Positions 1 to 10,200 of a DNA stretch of 64,000 nt are shown here, one piece after another; the first letter of the stretch is position 1, and each line of letters begins with the position of its first letter. Under the pieces are notes generated by a model, which did not search any database, was not told the origin of the DNA, and worked only from the letters and a program-made list of their open reading frames with translations. The DNA lies in assembly GCA_041390365.1 (NCBI GenBank), contig JAWKQB010000003.1, positions 1,108,181 to 1,172,180 of the forward strand, given 5' to 3'. A program made the position numbers and the translations under genes. The stretch comes from Syntrophotaleaceae bacterium (GTDB lineage: Bacteria > Desulfobacterota > Desulfuromonadia > Desulfuromonadales > Syntrophotaleaceae).

Positions 1-1
1 G

Positions 2-445
2 ACTCTTGTTCCCGATGATGCCCGCTACCAGCGCTTCGCCTACGACAAAGACGGGCAGCGGATTCGCCAGGAAGTTCCCTGTGATCGCCCTTTTCTGATG
101 GCCAATATTTTCTCCAATGGCGACGTGGTTCCCTGCTGCTACGATTTCGACTCGAGCATGAAGATCGGCAACGTGAAGGAAAAGTCTTTCAGGGAAATCT
201 GGAACGGGGAGGAGATGCGCGCCATGCGCTCACGCATCCTTGACGAGCGGGGCTCCCTGCCGAAGTGTGAGGCCTGCGGCATAAACTTCAAGCAGTCCCG
301 CAGCGGATGGTTTCCGGAAGTACTGGATTTGACCGAAGAAAGGCTGGGGCGCTTTTTGTCGGATTCCTATGTTCCCCTGGCCTTCACCGGAAAACGGCAA
401 TTCAGTCCAAATGGGAAAATTTGGCATCAATGGATGCCCTTTTAA
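2..445 (+). CDS. Radical SAM protein, C-terminal SPASM domain (5' truncated by window)
   Basis: The reading frame is already open at the window edge, so only the last ~147 residues are visible. The segment has the cysteine layout of a SPASM/twitch auxiliary iron-sulfur domain: a PCDRPF motif, then VVPCCYD about 26 residues on, then LPKCEACG. The phrase IGNVKEKSFREIWNG is typical of the linker before the last cysteines in SPASM proteins (NVxxxSLxEIWNS). The auxiliary clusters normally support radical SAM peptide or sugar modification. The radical SAM CxxxCxxC core would lie upstream of the window, so the substrate cannot be judged. The tail after the SPASM motif is short and ends near the convergent srkA gene. 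Confidence 0.8.
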   Translation, partial: TLVPDDARYQRFAYDKDGQRIRQEVPCDRPFLMANIFSNGDVVPCCYDFDSSMKIGNVKEKSFREIWNGEEMRAMRSRILDERGSLPKCEACGINFKQSRSGWFPEVLDLTEERLGRFLSDSYVPLAFTGKRQFSPNGKIWHQWMPF

Positions 446-471
446 AGGGACTTCCCGGCTGGTTTTTCTGC

Positions 472-1452
472 TCAAACCTGCAGCGCCGGTTCCTGCAGGG
501 CGGCGATCTGCTCGCGCAGTTCCAGGATGTGGTCTCCCCAGTAACGGGGAGTGTTGAACCAGGGAAAGCTGTTCGGAAAGGCGGGATCTTCCCAGCGCTG
601 GGCGAGCCAGGCGGTAAAGTGCAGAATGCGAAGGCTTCGCAGCGCTTCGACGAGCTGCAGTTCCCGGAGATCGAAGTCGTTGAATTCCCCGTAACCTTCC
701 AGGATTTCTCCAAGTTGGGCGGTTTTTGCCGCCCGGTCTCCTGACAGCATCATCCAGAGGTCCTGCACCGCGGGCGCCATGCGCGCATCATCGAAATCGA
801 CGAAATGAGGTCCCCCGTCCCGCCACAGAATATTGCCCCCGTGGCAGTCTCCGTGGGTGCGCAGATAGCGCACCGGTCCCGTTCGCGACAGGATCTCCTC
901 GATTCCCTGCAGCAGGTCTCGGGTCAGACCATCGTAATGCTCTTTGTACTCGGGAGGCACGTACCGTTCGCTGACGAGTGCAGCTGGTTCGTAACCGAAG
1001 GTACGGATATCGAGCCGGGGCCGTCCCTCGAAATCCCTCAAGGCCCCGATGCGGTGGATGCGGCCCATGAGCCGACCAAGGATAAGCAGATTGCCGAGGT
1101 TGTCCAACTCGGGCGCGTGACCGCCCCGTCGTGGATAGAGGGCGAAGCGGAAGCCGCGGAAATGAAACAGGCTTTGGCCTTCGGCATTCCGGCTGGGCGC
1201 TACAACCGGGAGTTCGTGCTCCGCCAGCTCGAAACAGAACCGATGCTCTTCCAGGATCTGCTCGTCGGTCCAGCGTCGGGGACGATAGAACTTCGCCACT
1301 AAAGGATTTTCTCCTTCGATGCCGACCTGGTAGACCCGGTTTTCGTAACTGTTCAGGGCCAGGGTCCGGCAATCGCACAGGTAGCCCTGGCTTTCCACGG
1401 CATCCATGATGAAAGCGGGCGTCAGCTTCTGGAAAGGATGCGGGTCGGTCAT
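472..1452 (-). CDS. srkA: Stress response kinase A (SrkA/YihE-type Ser/Thr kinase)
   Basis: A 326-residue protein, close to the usual SrkA length (~328). The frame extends further upstream, but the ATG at 1452 is chosen because AGGAG lies 6 nt before it and the sequence starts MTDPHPFQKLTPAFIMDAVE as in the family. It has the aminoglycoside phosphotransferase-like kinase fold: THGDCHGGNILW is the catalytic loop (HGDxHxxN) and FVDFDDARMAPAVQDLW contains the metal-binding aspartate. In E. coli SrkA protects against protein oxidation and MazEF-mediated death by phosphorylating unknown targets in the cytosol. It lies downstream of the S4 protein gene with a ~50-nt gap and may be cotranscribed with it. 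Confidence 0.9.
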   Translation of the reverse strand: MTDPHPFQKLTPAFIMDAVESQGYLCDCRTLALNSYENRVYQVGIEGENPLVAKFYRPRRWTDEQILEEHRFCFELAEHELPVVAPSRNAEGQSLFHFRGFRFALYPRRGGHAPELDNLGNLLILGRLMGRIHRIGALRDFEGRPRLDIRTFGYEPAALVSERYVPPEYKEHYDGLTRDLLQGIEEILSRTGPVRYLRTHGDCHGGNILWRDGGPHFVDFDDARMAPAVQDLWMMLSGDRAAKTAQLGEILEGYGEFNDFDLRELQLVEALRSLRILHFTAWLAQRWEDPAFPNSFPWFNTPRYWGDHILELREQIAALQEPALQV

Positions 1453-1502
1453 CGAATTCTCCTGACAGGTTAATACCAGGCACTTTAGCAGAAACCGCGC
1501 GG

Positions 1503-1724
1503 TCACTGCAAAGAGTTCACCACCTGTATCCTGCGTCCCTCGAATTCGACCACCTGACCGGGGCGGACCTTGCAGCGTTTGCGCAGTTCCACCTGGCCAT
1601 CGACGTTGACGGATCCCTCGGCGATCATCAATTTGGCGACCCCGCCGCTGGGGCACATCCCGGTCAGTTTCAGCAGATCGTTCAATTCGACGAATTCGCG
1701 ACCTTCCAGATCAAATTCTTCCAT
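1503..1724 (-). CDS. Small S4-domain RNA-binding protein (YbcJ-like)
   Basis: A 73-residue protein made almost entirely of one S4 domain. It has FVELNDLLKLTGMCPSGGVAKLMIAEGSVNVDGQVELRKRCKVRPG, the family signature being the Gly-rich turn, VxVNG/VNVDG and KxRxGQVVEF. S4 domains bind structured RNA. Free-standing YbcJ/YaaA-like members are thought to act near ribosomes or RNA, but this one has no assigned reaction. A good ribosome binding site (CGAGGAG) is 6 nt before the ATG. Its 5' leader carries an intrinsic-terminator-like hairpin (separate entry). Confidence 0.85.
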   Translation of the reverse strand: MEEFDLEGREFVELNDLLKLTGMCPSGGVAKLMIAEGSVNVDGQVELRKRCKVRPGQVVEFEGRRIQVVNSLQ

Positions 1725-1740
1725 GGCGACTCCTCGTGGC

Positions 1741-1774
1741 CAAACAAAAAACCACAGGGACCAAGCCCTGTGGT
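1741..1774 (-). terminator. Intrinsic-terminator-like hairpin in the leader of the S4 gene
   Basis: Perfect 9-bp inverted repeat ACCACAGGG/CCCTGTGGT (1751-1759 and 1766-1774, 6-nt loop). It is followed on the minus strand by TTTTTTGTTTG. It sits 27-50 nt upstream of the S4 gene start and no minus-strand gene lies to its right. It may therefore be a leader attenuator or 5' stabilising hairpin, or the relic terminator of a lost gene. Confidence 0.55.
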
Positions 1775-1786
1775 AACATTTGCTCC

Positions 1787-1816
1787 CTTATATCATTTAA
1801 AGCTTGTCGGCGGCAA
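1787..1816 (-). promoter_or_regulatory. Candidate sigma-70 promoter for the S4-srkA genes
   Basis: On the minus strand TTGCCG (1816-1811) and TATAAG (1792-1787) are separated by 18 nt. Transcription would begin near 1780, so the terminator-like hairpin would fold at the very 5' end of the transcript. Prediction from consensus only. Confidence 0.35.
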
Positions 1817-1866
1817 CCTGTTTTGGTTTTAATGCCGCTATCCTCGAACAACAGAAATGGGTTACG

Positions 1867-2316
1867 ATGAAAATATGGGTCGACGCGGATGCATGCCCTG
1901 CCGTAATCAAGGACATTCTGTTCCGGGCGGCAGAGCGAACCGGGATCTCCCTGACCCTGGTCGCCAATCACTTCATGCGCATTCCGCCTTCGCGGCATAT
2001 CGATTTTCTGCACGTCCCTTCAGGTTTTGATGTCGCAGACAACGAAATCGTCAAAAGACTCGACCCCGGCGATCTGGTCATCACGGCCGATATCCCTCTG
2101 GCCGCGGAGGTGGTAGACAAGGGCGGCTACGTCCTCGATCCCCGGGGTGAGTCCTATAACCTGGACAATATCAAAGAGCGCCTGGTGATGCGTGATCTTA
2201 TGGACACGCTTCGATCCAGCGGGATCGAAACCGGTGGCCCGGCGGCCATGAGCCAAGCCGATCGGAAAAAATTCGCCAACGGGCTGGACCAGTTTCTGGC
2301 GAGACATGTTAAATAG
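1867..2316 (+). CDS. YaiI/YqxD family protein (UPF0178)
   Basis: A 149-residue protein beginning [18 protein letters not shown], the hallmark N-terminus of the YaiI/YqxD (DUF188) family. [16 protein letters not shown] and the C-terminal [19 protein letters not shown] are also family signatures. The fold resembles PIN/NYN nucleases, with acidic residues at the D-A-D motif and ITADIPLA, but no reaction is established. A longer in-frame ATG at 1804 exists. The ATG at 1867 is chosen because the homologous sequence begins exactly there, although no strong ribosome binding site is visible. It is followed directly by murB. Confidence 0.85.
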   Translation: MKIWVDADACPAVIKDILFRAAERTGISLTLVANHFMRIPPSRHIDFLHVPSGFDVADNEIVKRLDPGDLVITADIPLAAEVVDKGGYVLDPRGESYNLDNIKERLVMRDLMDTLRSSGIETGGPAAMSQADRKKFANGLDQFLARHVK

Positions 2317-2365
2317 CAACATGTACGACAAGGACGGACCCGCCAGGAAAACCGGGCGGAGAGAG

Positions 2366-3424
2366 GTGAAATCAGCAGTGCTGATCGAAAAACAGGTCAA
2401 TCTCGAAACCCTGAATACCTTCGGCCTCCCGGCCCGGGCTGCTTTTCTGGTCAGAGTGACTGACGAGGACGATGTGCGGGCCATTATTGCCGACCGCATG
2501 ATCGGCTCCCTGCCACGTTTCATCCTGGGGGGCGGCAGCAATGTCGTGTTCACCGGGGACCTGCAGGCTCTGGTGCTCAAGGTGGAAGTCCCCGGTCTGG
2601 ACCTGCTGGAAACCCGGCCGGATGCTTGGATCGTGCAGGCCGGAGCCGGCGAATCCTGGCACGGTCTGGTGGAATGGACCCTGGCCCGGGACCTGCCCGG
2701 CCTGGAGAATCTGGCTCTCATTCCCGGCACGGTGGGAGCCGCGCCGGTGCAGAATATCGGCGCCTACGGCCTGGAACTGGCAGATAGGTTCGAATCGCTG
2801 GATATCGTGGAACTGGCGACCGGCCGGACCCGCACCCTGTTTCGCGAGGACTGTCGGTTCGGCTACCGGGACAGCATCTTCAAACGGGATCTGGCAGGCA
2901 CCTGTCTCATCACCCGGGTACGCCTGCGCCTGCCCCGGCCCTGGCAACCGGTTCTTGACTACCCCGATCTTGCCCGGCTGGCTGCGGAATCGGTCGCCCC
3001 TCTTACACCGATTGGGATATTCGATCGCATCTGTTCGGTGCGCCGATCCAAACTGCCCGACCCGGCAGAGATCGGCAGTGCCGGCAGCTTCTTCAAGAAC
3101 CCGGTGATTTCCGCTGCTCAGTTCCGCGCCCTGGCCGAACGGGAACCCGGCATTGTTCACTTTTCCCTCCCGGATGGTGACTACAAGCTGGCCGCTGGCT
3201 GGCTGATCGAAGCCTGCGGCTGGAAGGGGAGAAACATGGGCGGGGCAGGAGTTCATGACCGGCAGGCTCTGGTTCTGGTCAACCGCGGACAGGCCAGGGG
3301 CCGGGAGGTGATGGCCCTGGCCGCCGCCATTCAGGAGAGTGTCTTCAATCGCTTCGGGGTTCTGCTGGAACCTGAACCGATCGTCCTTGGAGGAACCGAT
3401 GACCTCCTTTCCCCCAGCCGTTGA
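2366..3424 (+). CDS. murB: UDP-N-acetylenolpyruvoylglucosamine reductase
   Basis: MurB catalyses the NADPH-dependent reduction of UDP-GlcNAc-enolpyruvate to UDP-MurNAc in cytosolic peptidoglycan precursor synthesis. Visible family motifs are NTFGLPARA near the N-terminus, the FAD-binding GGGSNVV, LIPGTVGAAPVQNIGAYG, FGYRDSIFK (conserved active-site Tyr/Arg region), SAGSFFKNP (proton-donor Ser) and the C-terminal LEPEPIVLG with the catalytic Glu. It looks like the E. coli-type (type I) enzyme at ~352 residues. The GTG at 2366 is preferred because GGCGGAGAGAG precedes it. An ATG at 2306, overlapping the end of the previous gene, is the alternative. The 3' end overlaps the next gene by 26 nt. 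Confidence 0.92.
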   Translation: MKSAVLIEKQVNLETLNTFGLPARAAFLVRVTDEDDVRAIIADRMIGSLPRFILGGGSNVVFTGDLQALVLKVEVPGLDLLETRPDAWIVQAGAGESWHGLVEWTLARDLPGLENLALIPGTVGAAPVQNIGAYGLELADRFESLDIVELATGRTRTLFREDCRFGYRDSIFKRDLAGTCLITRVRLRLPRPWQPVLDYPDLARLAAESVAPLTPIGIFDRICSVRRSKLPDPAEIGSAGSFFKNPVISAAQFRALAEREPGIVHFSLPDGDYKLAAGWLIEACGWKGRNMGGAGVHDRQALVLVNRGQARGREVMALAAAIQESVFNRFGVLLEPEPIVLGGTDDLLSPSR

Positions 3425-3710
3425 GTTTCGTTTCTATGAAGAGCTCAACGATCACCTGCCGCCTGATCGGCGAAAACGCGCCTTTGCCATAGAACTTTCT
3501 GGTATGCCTGAAGTCGGCGAACTGATCGCCGCCCTCGGTGTGCCGCTCGAAGAAGTGGATCTGCTGCTGATCGACGGTCTCTCTCAGGAGTTCGAATACT
3601 GCTTGAAGGGCGGCGAGCGGGTCGCGGTCTATCCCGTCTTCGAACGATTCGACATCTCGCCCATGGTCCGCCTGCCGGGTCGCCCTCTCGACCCGCGTTT
3701 TCGCCGGTGA
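3399..3710 (+). CDS. Ubiquitin-like Mut7-C (MoaD/ThiS-fold) protein
   Basis: A 103-residue protein: VEFRFYEELNDHLPPDRRKRAFAIELSG, EVGELIAALGVPLEEVDLLLIDG and VAVYPVFERFDISP match the ubiquitin-like domain that is usually fused N-terminally to Mut7-C RNase domains (Ub-Mut7C). Here it stands alone, with no Mut7-C nuclease following. It lacks the C-terminal Gly-Gly of sulfur-carrier MoaD/ThiS proteins and ends in RFRR, so sulfur transfer is unlikely. The ATG at 3399 lies inside the end of murB and has TTGGAGGA 5 nt upstream, indicating translational coupling. Function unknown. Confidence 0.75.
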   Translation: MTSFPPAVEFRFYEELNDHLPPDRRKRAFAIELSGMPEVGELIAALGVPLEEVDLLLIDGLSQEFEYCLKGGERVAVYPVFERFDISPMVRLPGRPLDPRFRR

Positions 3711-3990
3711 CAAGAATTGCAAATTCTCGAATGATTTCAGCTCATTCATCTCCCCCGGAAGACTTATCCCGAGGTTTGGGAAGAAAGCATAAACTCCTGA
3801 TTTAAAAAGATTTTTTCCATTTTTCCGACTGCTTTTCAATCCTGTACGGGAAAACACCGCACCCAATGACTCTTCCCGTCACCGGCTCTCGGCGGTCTTG
3901 GCCGGGACAGGCTCTGCAAACCTCTTTTAGTCACAAAATTCTCACGATTTATCGAAAGGTTAACTCGGTTTTGCCAATTGGTTTTAATTG

Positions 3991-4008
3991 CTGGAACACT
4001 TCCTGCTA
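3991..4008 (+). promoter_or_regulatory. Candidate sigma-54 (-24/-12) promoter for the giant adhesin operon
   Basis: The sequence CTGGAACACTTCCTGCTA has GG and GC exactly 10 nt apart, matching the sigma-54 pattern TGGCAC-N5-TTGCW except for two positions. It lies ~45 nt upstream of the GEMM-I aptamer, so a transcript starting near 4018 would carry the whole riboswitch. Consensus match only. Confidence 0.45.
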
Positions 4009-4049
4009 TTAGCCGGGCACAGGCAATTGTTGCATTCAGTAACAGTTAT

Positions 4050-4148
4050 CTCCGAAAAGGCAAAACCAGAGAGATCTGGTGACGCAAAGCCACGGGTCCA
4101 CTGACGCGAAAAACGAGCGAAAGCGGATAGCCGGGTTGCCGAAGAGGT
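4050..4148 (+). promoter_or_regulatory. GEMM-I (cyclic di-GMP-I class) riboswitch aptamer
   Basis: The conserved core of the GEMM-I aptamer is present in order. AAAAGGCAAAACC is followed by a P2 hairpin with a GNRA loop (ACCAGA-GAGA-TCTGGT, 4065-4080), then the near-invariant GACGCAAAGCCACGGGTC (4081-4098), a variable P3 arm, and AGCCGGGTTGCCGAA closing the aptamer. GEMM-I RNAs bind c-di-GMP, and some Geobacter versions prefer 3',3'-cGAMP through a G-to-A change at the position equivalent to Vc2 G20. Here GG precedes CAAA, so by my alignment that G is retained and c-di-GMP is the likelier ligand. The closing strand GGGTTGCC (4133-4140) is also perfectly complementary to GGCAACCC at 4164-4171, which gives a plausible expression platform ahead of the terminator at 4188. 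Confidence 0.9.
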
Positions 4149-4187
4149 GAGCAAATTCATCCTGGCAACCCGTGTCATTTCACCAGG

Positions 4188-4228
4188 AGCGCTCATCTTC
4201 GGCCGAAGATGAGCGCTTTTTTATTTTC
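4188..4228 (+). terminator. Intrinsic terminator of the riboswitch expression platform
   Basis: A perfect 30-nt palindrome (4188-4217) is followed by TTTTTTATTTT. It lies between the aptamer and the start of the giant gene, so it must be read through or disrupted for expression. Short alternative pairings exist upstream: CCTGG 4161-4165 with CCAGG 4183-4187, and GGTGA 4146-4150 with TCACC 4180-4184. Whether ligand turns expression on or off cannot be decided by eye. Confidence 0.85.
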
Positions 4229-4285
4229 GGACCTCTTGTCCGATTGTTGGCCCGACATGATGTCGGAGGGAACCCGATACCACCT

Positions 4286-7200
4286 ATGCCGCCCCGAAAA
4301 GCAAGACCGAAACTCTGGTTGGTTTTAAGCAAGGCTATTCTGATCGTTCTGCCTGCTCTTTGGCTTGCGCAAACAGCATCGGCCGCTCCCTGCGACCTGA
4401 AGAACAATCCCCCGCCCCTTATCCGACACGACCTGGCCAACAGCTATTGCGAGTTGTGCGGCTACGGCTATGTGACGATCATCGTTTCCAATCCCTATGA
4501 GGGGGTGGACATGATCGGCATGACGGTGGTGGAGAATCTGCAAAGCTCCGGTCTGACATACGATCCGACAGCTCCCATGCCGGTTACCTACCGGGTCAAC
4601 GGCGGTCCCCTTCAGGTCGGCTCGGCTCCAGCGGTCAGCGGAGCAAACGGGTCGATCCTGACCTGGTCCTCGGCCCAGATTCCGGCCCTCGGGCGCCTGG
4701 ACTTCACCCACCCCAGCAATAGTGTCGGCATCATAGCCATTACCTTCGCCGTAACCCGTTCTTCCAGCCTGTCGGAGGAAGGGCTGATCAGTGCTACGCG
4801 CCTGATCGAGGCGCGCCTGGCCTACAGTACCGATCCGGCATGTTTCTCTGGGACGAACACGATATCGACCGGACTGGATCTCCTGCCGCTGAACGAACCG
4901 AATCCTGTAGTCAGCAAGCGGGGGCGGAACGTCGACGCCAGCCAGAGTTCGAGCCAGTATTCCCAGACCGTCTACGGCAACATCAATGACGACGTGATCT
5001 GGCGCGTCCGGGTGAACAACACCGGCACCGCCGACCTGCAGGACCTGCGGTTCGACGATCTGATGGAGCCGGGGAACATGATTGTCAACTACGCCTGTCC
5101 CACTGAGGCAGCCGCCTCGGCCGTTGCTGCGAACAACGGCATCAATCCGGGGGGCACGGGTTGCGTCCCGGCCAGCAACTACATAGACAATTTCGACGTC
5201 GACAATCCCTTCGGCAACCCCGGCGGCGATGCTCCTGATCTGGTGGACGTGCTGCAGGGCCAGAGCGCCTACGTCTATCTGGTCGGCAAGATTCCGGAAA
5301 GCCCCAACAGTTCCTGTTCGGCCAACCGCACCAACACCGCTTCCGATTTCCAGTGGGGATGCGAGTCCGATCCCCCTGCCGGGGGCATCACCTCGACTTC
5401 GACGGGGGCCACCCCGGGTATCGCCACGGCTACTCTCAGTACCCGATCGGTCAATTCCGGCAACAATCTGAACATCCAGACCGAGATCATCGGCACCAAC
5501 ACCTCCCAGCCCGCAGGCAGCAAGGGCACGGTGCGCATTACCATCCGCAACCTCACCGGCGGTTCCGTCAAGGGGATCTACCTCAGGGATATTCTGCCGG
5601 CCGAATACGTTGTCGACCCCACTTTCACTCCGGCGGTCGCCGCCACCGGTGCCTACGGCGCCTATCTCGGCATGACTGACCGGATTGAATGGACCAACCC
5701 GGTAGCCGGGACTTTCCCGAACCTGACGACCACCGATCCCGCCGTGGCCCTGTCCAACACCGCGCCCGAATTCCGGCTCTACAGCAGCACGACCCATCCG
5801 ATCTACCCCGACCAGTTCGATATGCTGCGCCATGGCGACCGGCTGGTCATTACCTTCCGCGTGGTTCTGATCCGGCCCCAGTCCTACGACAAAACGGCCG
5901 ATCTTGACGTCCGCGTCGAAGCGCCGAACAGCGATCCGGCCAACACCGATCCGGCCAACGCCATCCAGGTCACCAACCAGCTGTACGTCGAGTTCGAGGA
6001 TTTCTGCGAACCCGGGGTGAGGAAAACCCCGCCGACCAACCCGCTGGTGACCAACCATCAGACCAATCCCGAGGATCTGGACATCGACATCGCCGGCAGC
6101 GAACTGGTCTTCATCCTGACCGGCGACCCCAATCAGCGGCTGCCCCTGACCGTCAACCTGACCAACCGCGGCGGACACCAGGCGGACGACTATTTCGCCT
6201 ACGTCACTTTCGGCCAGACCATGGACGTGGTCACCGTGCCGTCCGGCTGTGTCCCCACCACCTATCCTCTGTCCCATCAGGAATGGCTCGATCCCTCGGC
6301 AATTCCAACCGGTGCCACTGTTTATGAATGCAGCGGTTCGGCCATTGCACCCGGAGCGACCCGCGCCCTGAATTTCGAGGTGCTCAAGAGCACCGTGCCG
6401 GCGGATATCGAGGCGGACGACCTGACTTTCCGCGCCGATGTCACGGGGGAGATCACCCTCAGCGACGGCACGCCGCTGTGGTTCCCGACGCCGCTCAATC
6501 CACCCCAGGCCGGCGCCCGGAGCGACGGCGGCATCGACAATGCCAACAACTACAGCCTCGACGCCATCCGCGCCCGGGTCATCGGCTTCAACCTGCTCAA
6601 GTCGCAGGTCGGCACCTGTTCGGAAAACAATCCGCCGCCGACCTCGCCTGACCGGCAGGTGCAGATCGGCGAGGAGTGCACCTATCACATCGATACCGGC
6701 GGCTGGTTCGGTTTCCAGACCCCCGGCTTCGCCCTGATCGCGGTCCAGGACATCACCGTCTACGACCAGCTGCCCGACGGCCAGGGCTACATCTGGCACG
6801 ATCCGAACTATACCGGTACGACCAGCGCGATCCAGGCCATCGGCATCAACCCCGCCGGACTTGCCGCGCCGAATGAAGTCGCCGCACCGGACTGGATGAA
6901 CTGGACCTTCAACTGGGGGGACGCCCTGCAGATCACGGAAAGGGACCACTGGTTCCTGGTCGACATGGTCAGCCGGCTGCTGAACGACCCGGTCGACGTC
7001 AGTGCGGCCCCCAACCTGCACGCCGCTCCCAGCGTCAACGTGCTCAATTCGACTTTCCGGGCGATCTTCGAAGACGAGGACGGCAACATCGAGCGCTATC
7101 TGCTGGGTCCCAGCACCGTGGGCTACCCCCGTCTGGAAGTGCGCCGCATCGAGCTGACCGTCACCGAGCCGGAAATTACCGTGGTCAAGGAGGTCTGCAA

Positions 7201-10200
7201 CGAATCCCTGTACGGGACCGGGCCCTCCTGCACCAACTTCGTGCCCCTGGCCGATGACGGCGATGCGTACAACTCTTATATCTATCGCCTCACGGTGAGC
7301 AACGAGGCGGCCAGCGACGGCGTGCCCCGGGCCCCGGCCTACGATGTCACCGTCACCGACCTCCTCGACGCCAGCGACCTGGCCTACGTGCTGCCCTTTG
7401 CCGGCGACGGCCTGGACAATGACGGCGACGGGGCTGTCGACGGCGCGGATGCCGGCGGCGAGGGGACCATCGGCGACAACACCGTCCGCAACGGCACCCC
7501 GGCGGAACTGACCTTCTCCTACACCAACAGCAGCCCCCTGCTGCGCATCGATCCCGGCGCTTCCGTCCAGCTTTACTATCGTGTGGATATCGACGACGAC
7601 GCGGCGCCGCTGCAGACCTTTACCAACTCGGCGGAGGCGACCTACGACAGCCTCGAGGGACCGACGGGCAGTCAGACGGTGGTTCCGCGCCCCAACAGCG
7701 ATATCGCCGGCGCGCGGGCCTATGCCAGCGAGCCCGATACGGCCGCGGTGCGCATCATTCCCGTGGAAACTCAGCCTAAGCGGATCGCCGCCCTGTCCAA
7801 CACACCTCTGCTCTCCGGCCCCGGCACCCAGGAGGTATCGATCGGTGAGGAGATCGAATTCCGCTTCAACACCCTGCTGCCGGTGGCCCTGCTGCGCAAT
7901 TTCGTCATTCGGGACGAACTGCCCGCCGGGATGAGCTGCAGTGAAGCTCCGGCGGTCAACCTGGACGCGGCGCCCTACTCGGCGGCCAACTTCGTGCCCG
8001 GCGGCACCATCACCCCGACCTGCAGCGGCAACCTGGTGGAATGGAATTTCGGCGACCAGCGGGTGACCACCGGCACGGCCGGCATCGGCAACCGCTACGA
8101 TTTCGAGATCGGCTTCATCGCCCGGGTGGACAATACCGCCGGCACCAATAACGGTGATGTGCTGTCCAACGGCCATCCCGCCACCGCGGCCACCGCCACC
8201 TACATCGACGAAGGGGGCAACACCGTTTCCCAGAATTTTGGTCAGGTCGACGTGCTGGTGCAGGAACCTCTCATAGAGCTGACCAAGGCCTTCGCCGTGG
8301 CCACTGCCGATGCCGGCGACATCCTGACGGTGACGGTGACCGCCACCAACTCCGGAGATGCCACCGCTTACAACCTGCGGGTGCTGGACGATCTGGTCGG
8401 CCGCAATCTGACCTATCTCGGCAATGTCAGCGGCACCGATCCCCCAGGTACTGTCGATACCACGACCCTGGGCGCCAACCGGCCGATCTTCAGCTGGAAT
8501 CCGCCCAACGGCATCGCTCCCGGTGCCACCGTCAGCTTTACCTTCGAGGTCCGCGTCGATACCGCGGCCCAACCTCTCGAAATCCTCGACAACACCATTC
8601 AAGCCGACTGGACTTCCCTGCCCGGCCGGACCACAGCCCTCAACAGCAGCGGCCAGATCGGTGCCAACGGCAGCGCCACCGGCATGCGCATCGGCGCCCT
8701 GCCCAACGCCGGCGACGCCGTAAACGATTATGAAGCCGAGGCCGGGAACCAGGTAACGGTTCCCGCCGCCACCACCGCCAAGACCGATCTCGATCCGGCC
8801 CTGGTTCCCACCATCGGCGTGCACAAGAACTTTCAGCTCGAAATTCGCCTGCCGGAAGGGACGACCCAAAACGTCGTCGCCACCGACAGTCTCGATGCCG
8901 CCGGGGTGAGCTATCTGCTGGCCAACAATGCCGGGTTCGATATCACCTACACCTTCCAGGGCATCGCCTCCATCAACGGTCAGGCGCCGGGGGAAGCGGC
9001 CTTCACCGCCTTCCCGGCCGACGGTACCAGCGGCAGCGCCGTCTGGAATATCGGTACGGTAGTGACCCAGACCGAGAACGATCCGAGCGAAACCGCCATC
9101 GCCCCGCGGATCCTGATCAACTATTACGCGCGGATCAACAACGACCTGGACACCGACAGCGGCGATCCGCTGCGCAACTCCGTGGTGGTGAATTACAGCC
9201 ATGGCGAAACCGGTGCGCCGGAGGCTCTGACGGCCGGTACCGCGGCGGTGACCGTGGTCGAACCGCTGCTGACGGTCACCAAGACGGTGCGCAACGTGAC
9301 TCAGCCCGGCGCGGATGCGGTCGGCGGGGATATCCTCGAGTACAGGGTCACCGTCACCAACGGCGGCACCGCCACCGCGCAGGATGTCAACCTGGTCGAT
9401 ACCTTGTCGCCGGGCCAGGGTCTGTCCTCGGGATTCACCCCCACCGCCACCATCAACGCCTCGCCGGTAGCAGGTTTCACGGCCGCTCCGGCCGGTGCGC
9501 CCCATGGTCCCCTGGTCTGGGGTCGGGACAACGGCGACGGCAGCCTGGACCTCCCCGTCGGGCAGACCCTGATTCTGACCTACCGGGTGGTGGTGGAAGA
9601 GGCCGGCGGCGATCTCGACAACAGCGTATGGGTCGACTGGACCTCGCTGAACGACACCAACCTTTTTGAACGGACCGGGGCGGGCTGCCCCTCCTGGACC
9701 GCGCCCAACGACTACTGTGCCGGACCGGCCACCACCACCATGCCGACGGTCGACAGCAACAGCATGTTCAAGGACGTCCTGTTCGATACCTATGACGTGG
9801 CACCCCTCAGCACCGACACCGATGCCATCGCCCGGGTGGGCGATACGGTCACCTATCGCCTCGGTCTGGATCTGCGCGGCGGGCTGACCCGCGAGGTACG
9901 GGCCGAGGATCTCCTGCCCGCCGGCATGGCCTTTGTCGAAACGGTCAGCATCAACGGCGATAGCAGCGCACCCTATGCTTCGCCTGTCAGCGGCGCGGGG
10001 TCCAACTTCGCCTACGCCCCCATCACTGCCGCCAGTGCGCCCGCACCGGGTCAGACCGGCACAGTGGCGTGGATCATCGGCGATGTCGTGAACGACCCCG
10101 CCGGCGATCCCACCACGGATACCCTCGAAATCATCTACCGCGCCCGCATCATGCCGGACAGCGGCATCGCCCATGTCGCTTCCACCACCCTCACCAACAC

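Noticed and set aside
1804..1866. Longer start for the YaiI-like protein
   Set aside because: The family N-terminus ([11 protein letters not shown]) begins exactly at 1867 and the extra residues match nothing.
4172..4285. In-frame upstream extension of the giant gene through the terminator
   Set aside because: It would translate the riboswitch terminator and disrupt the signal peptide; the ATG at 4286 gives a normal export signal.
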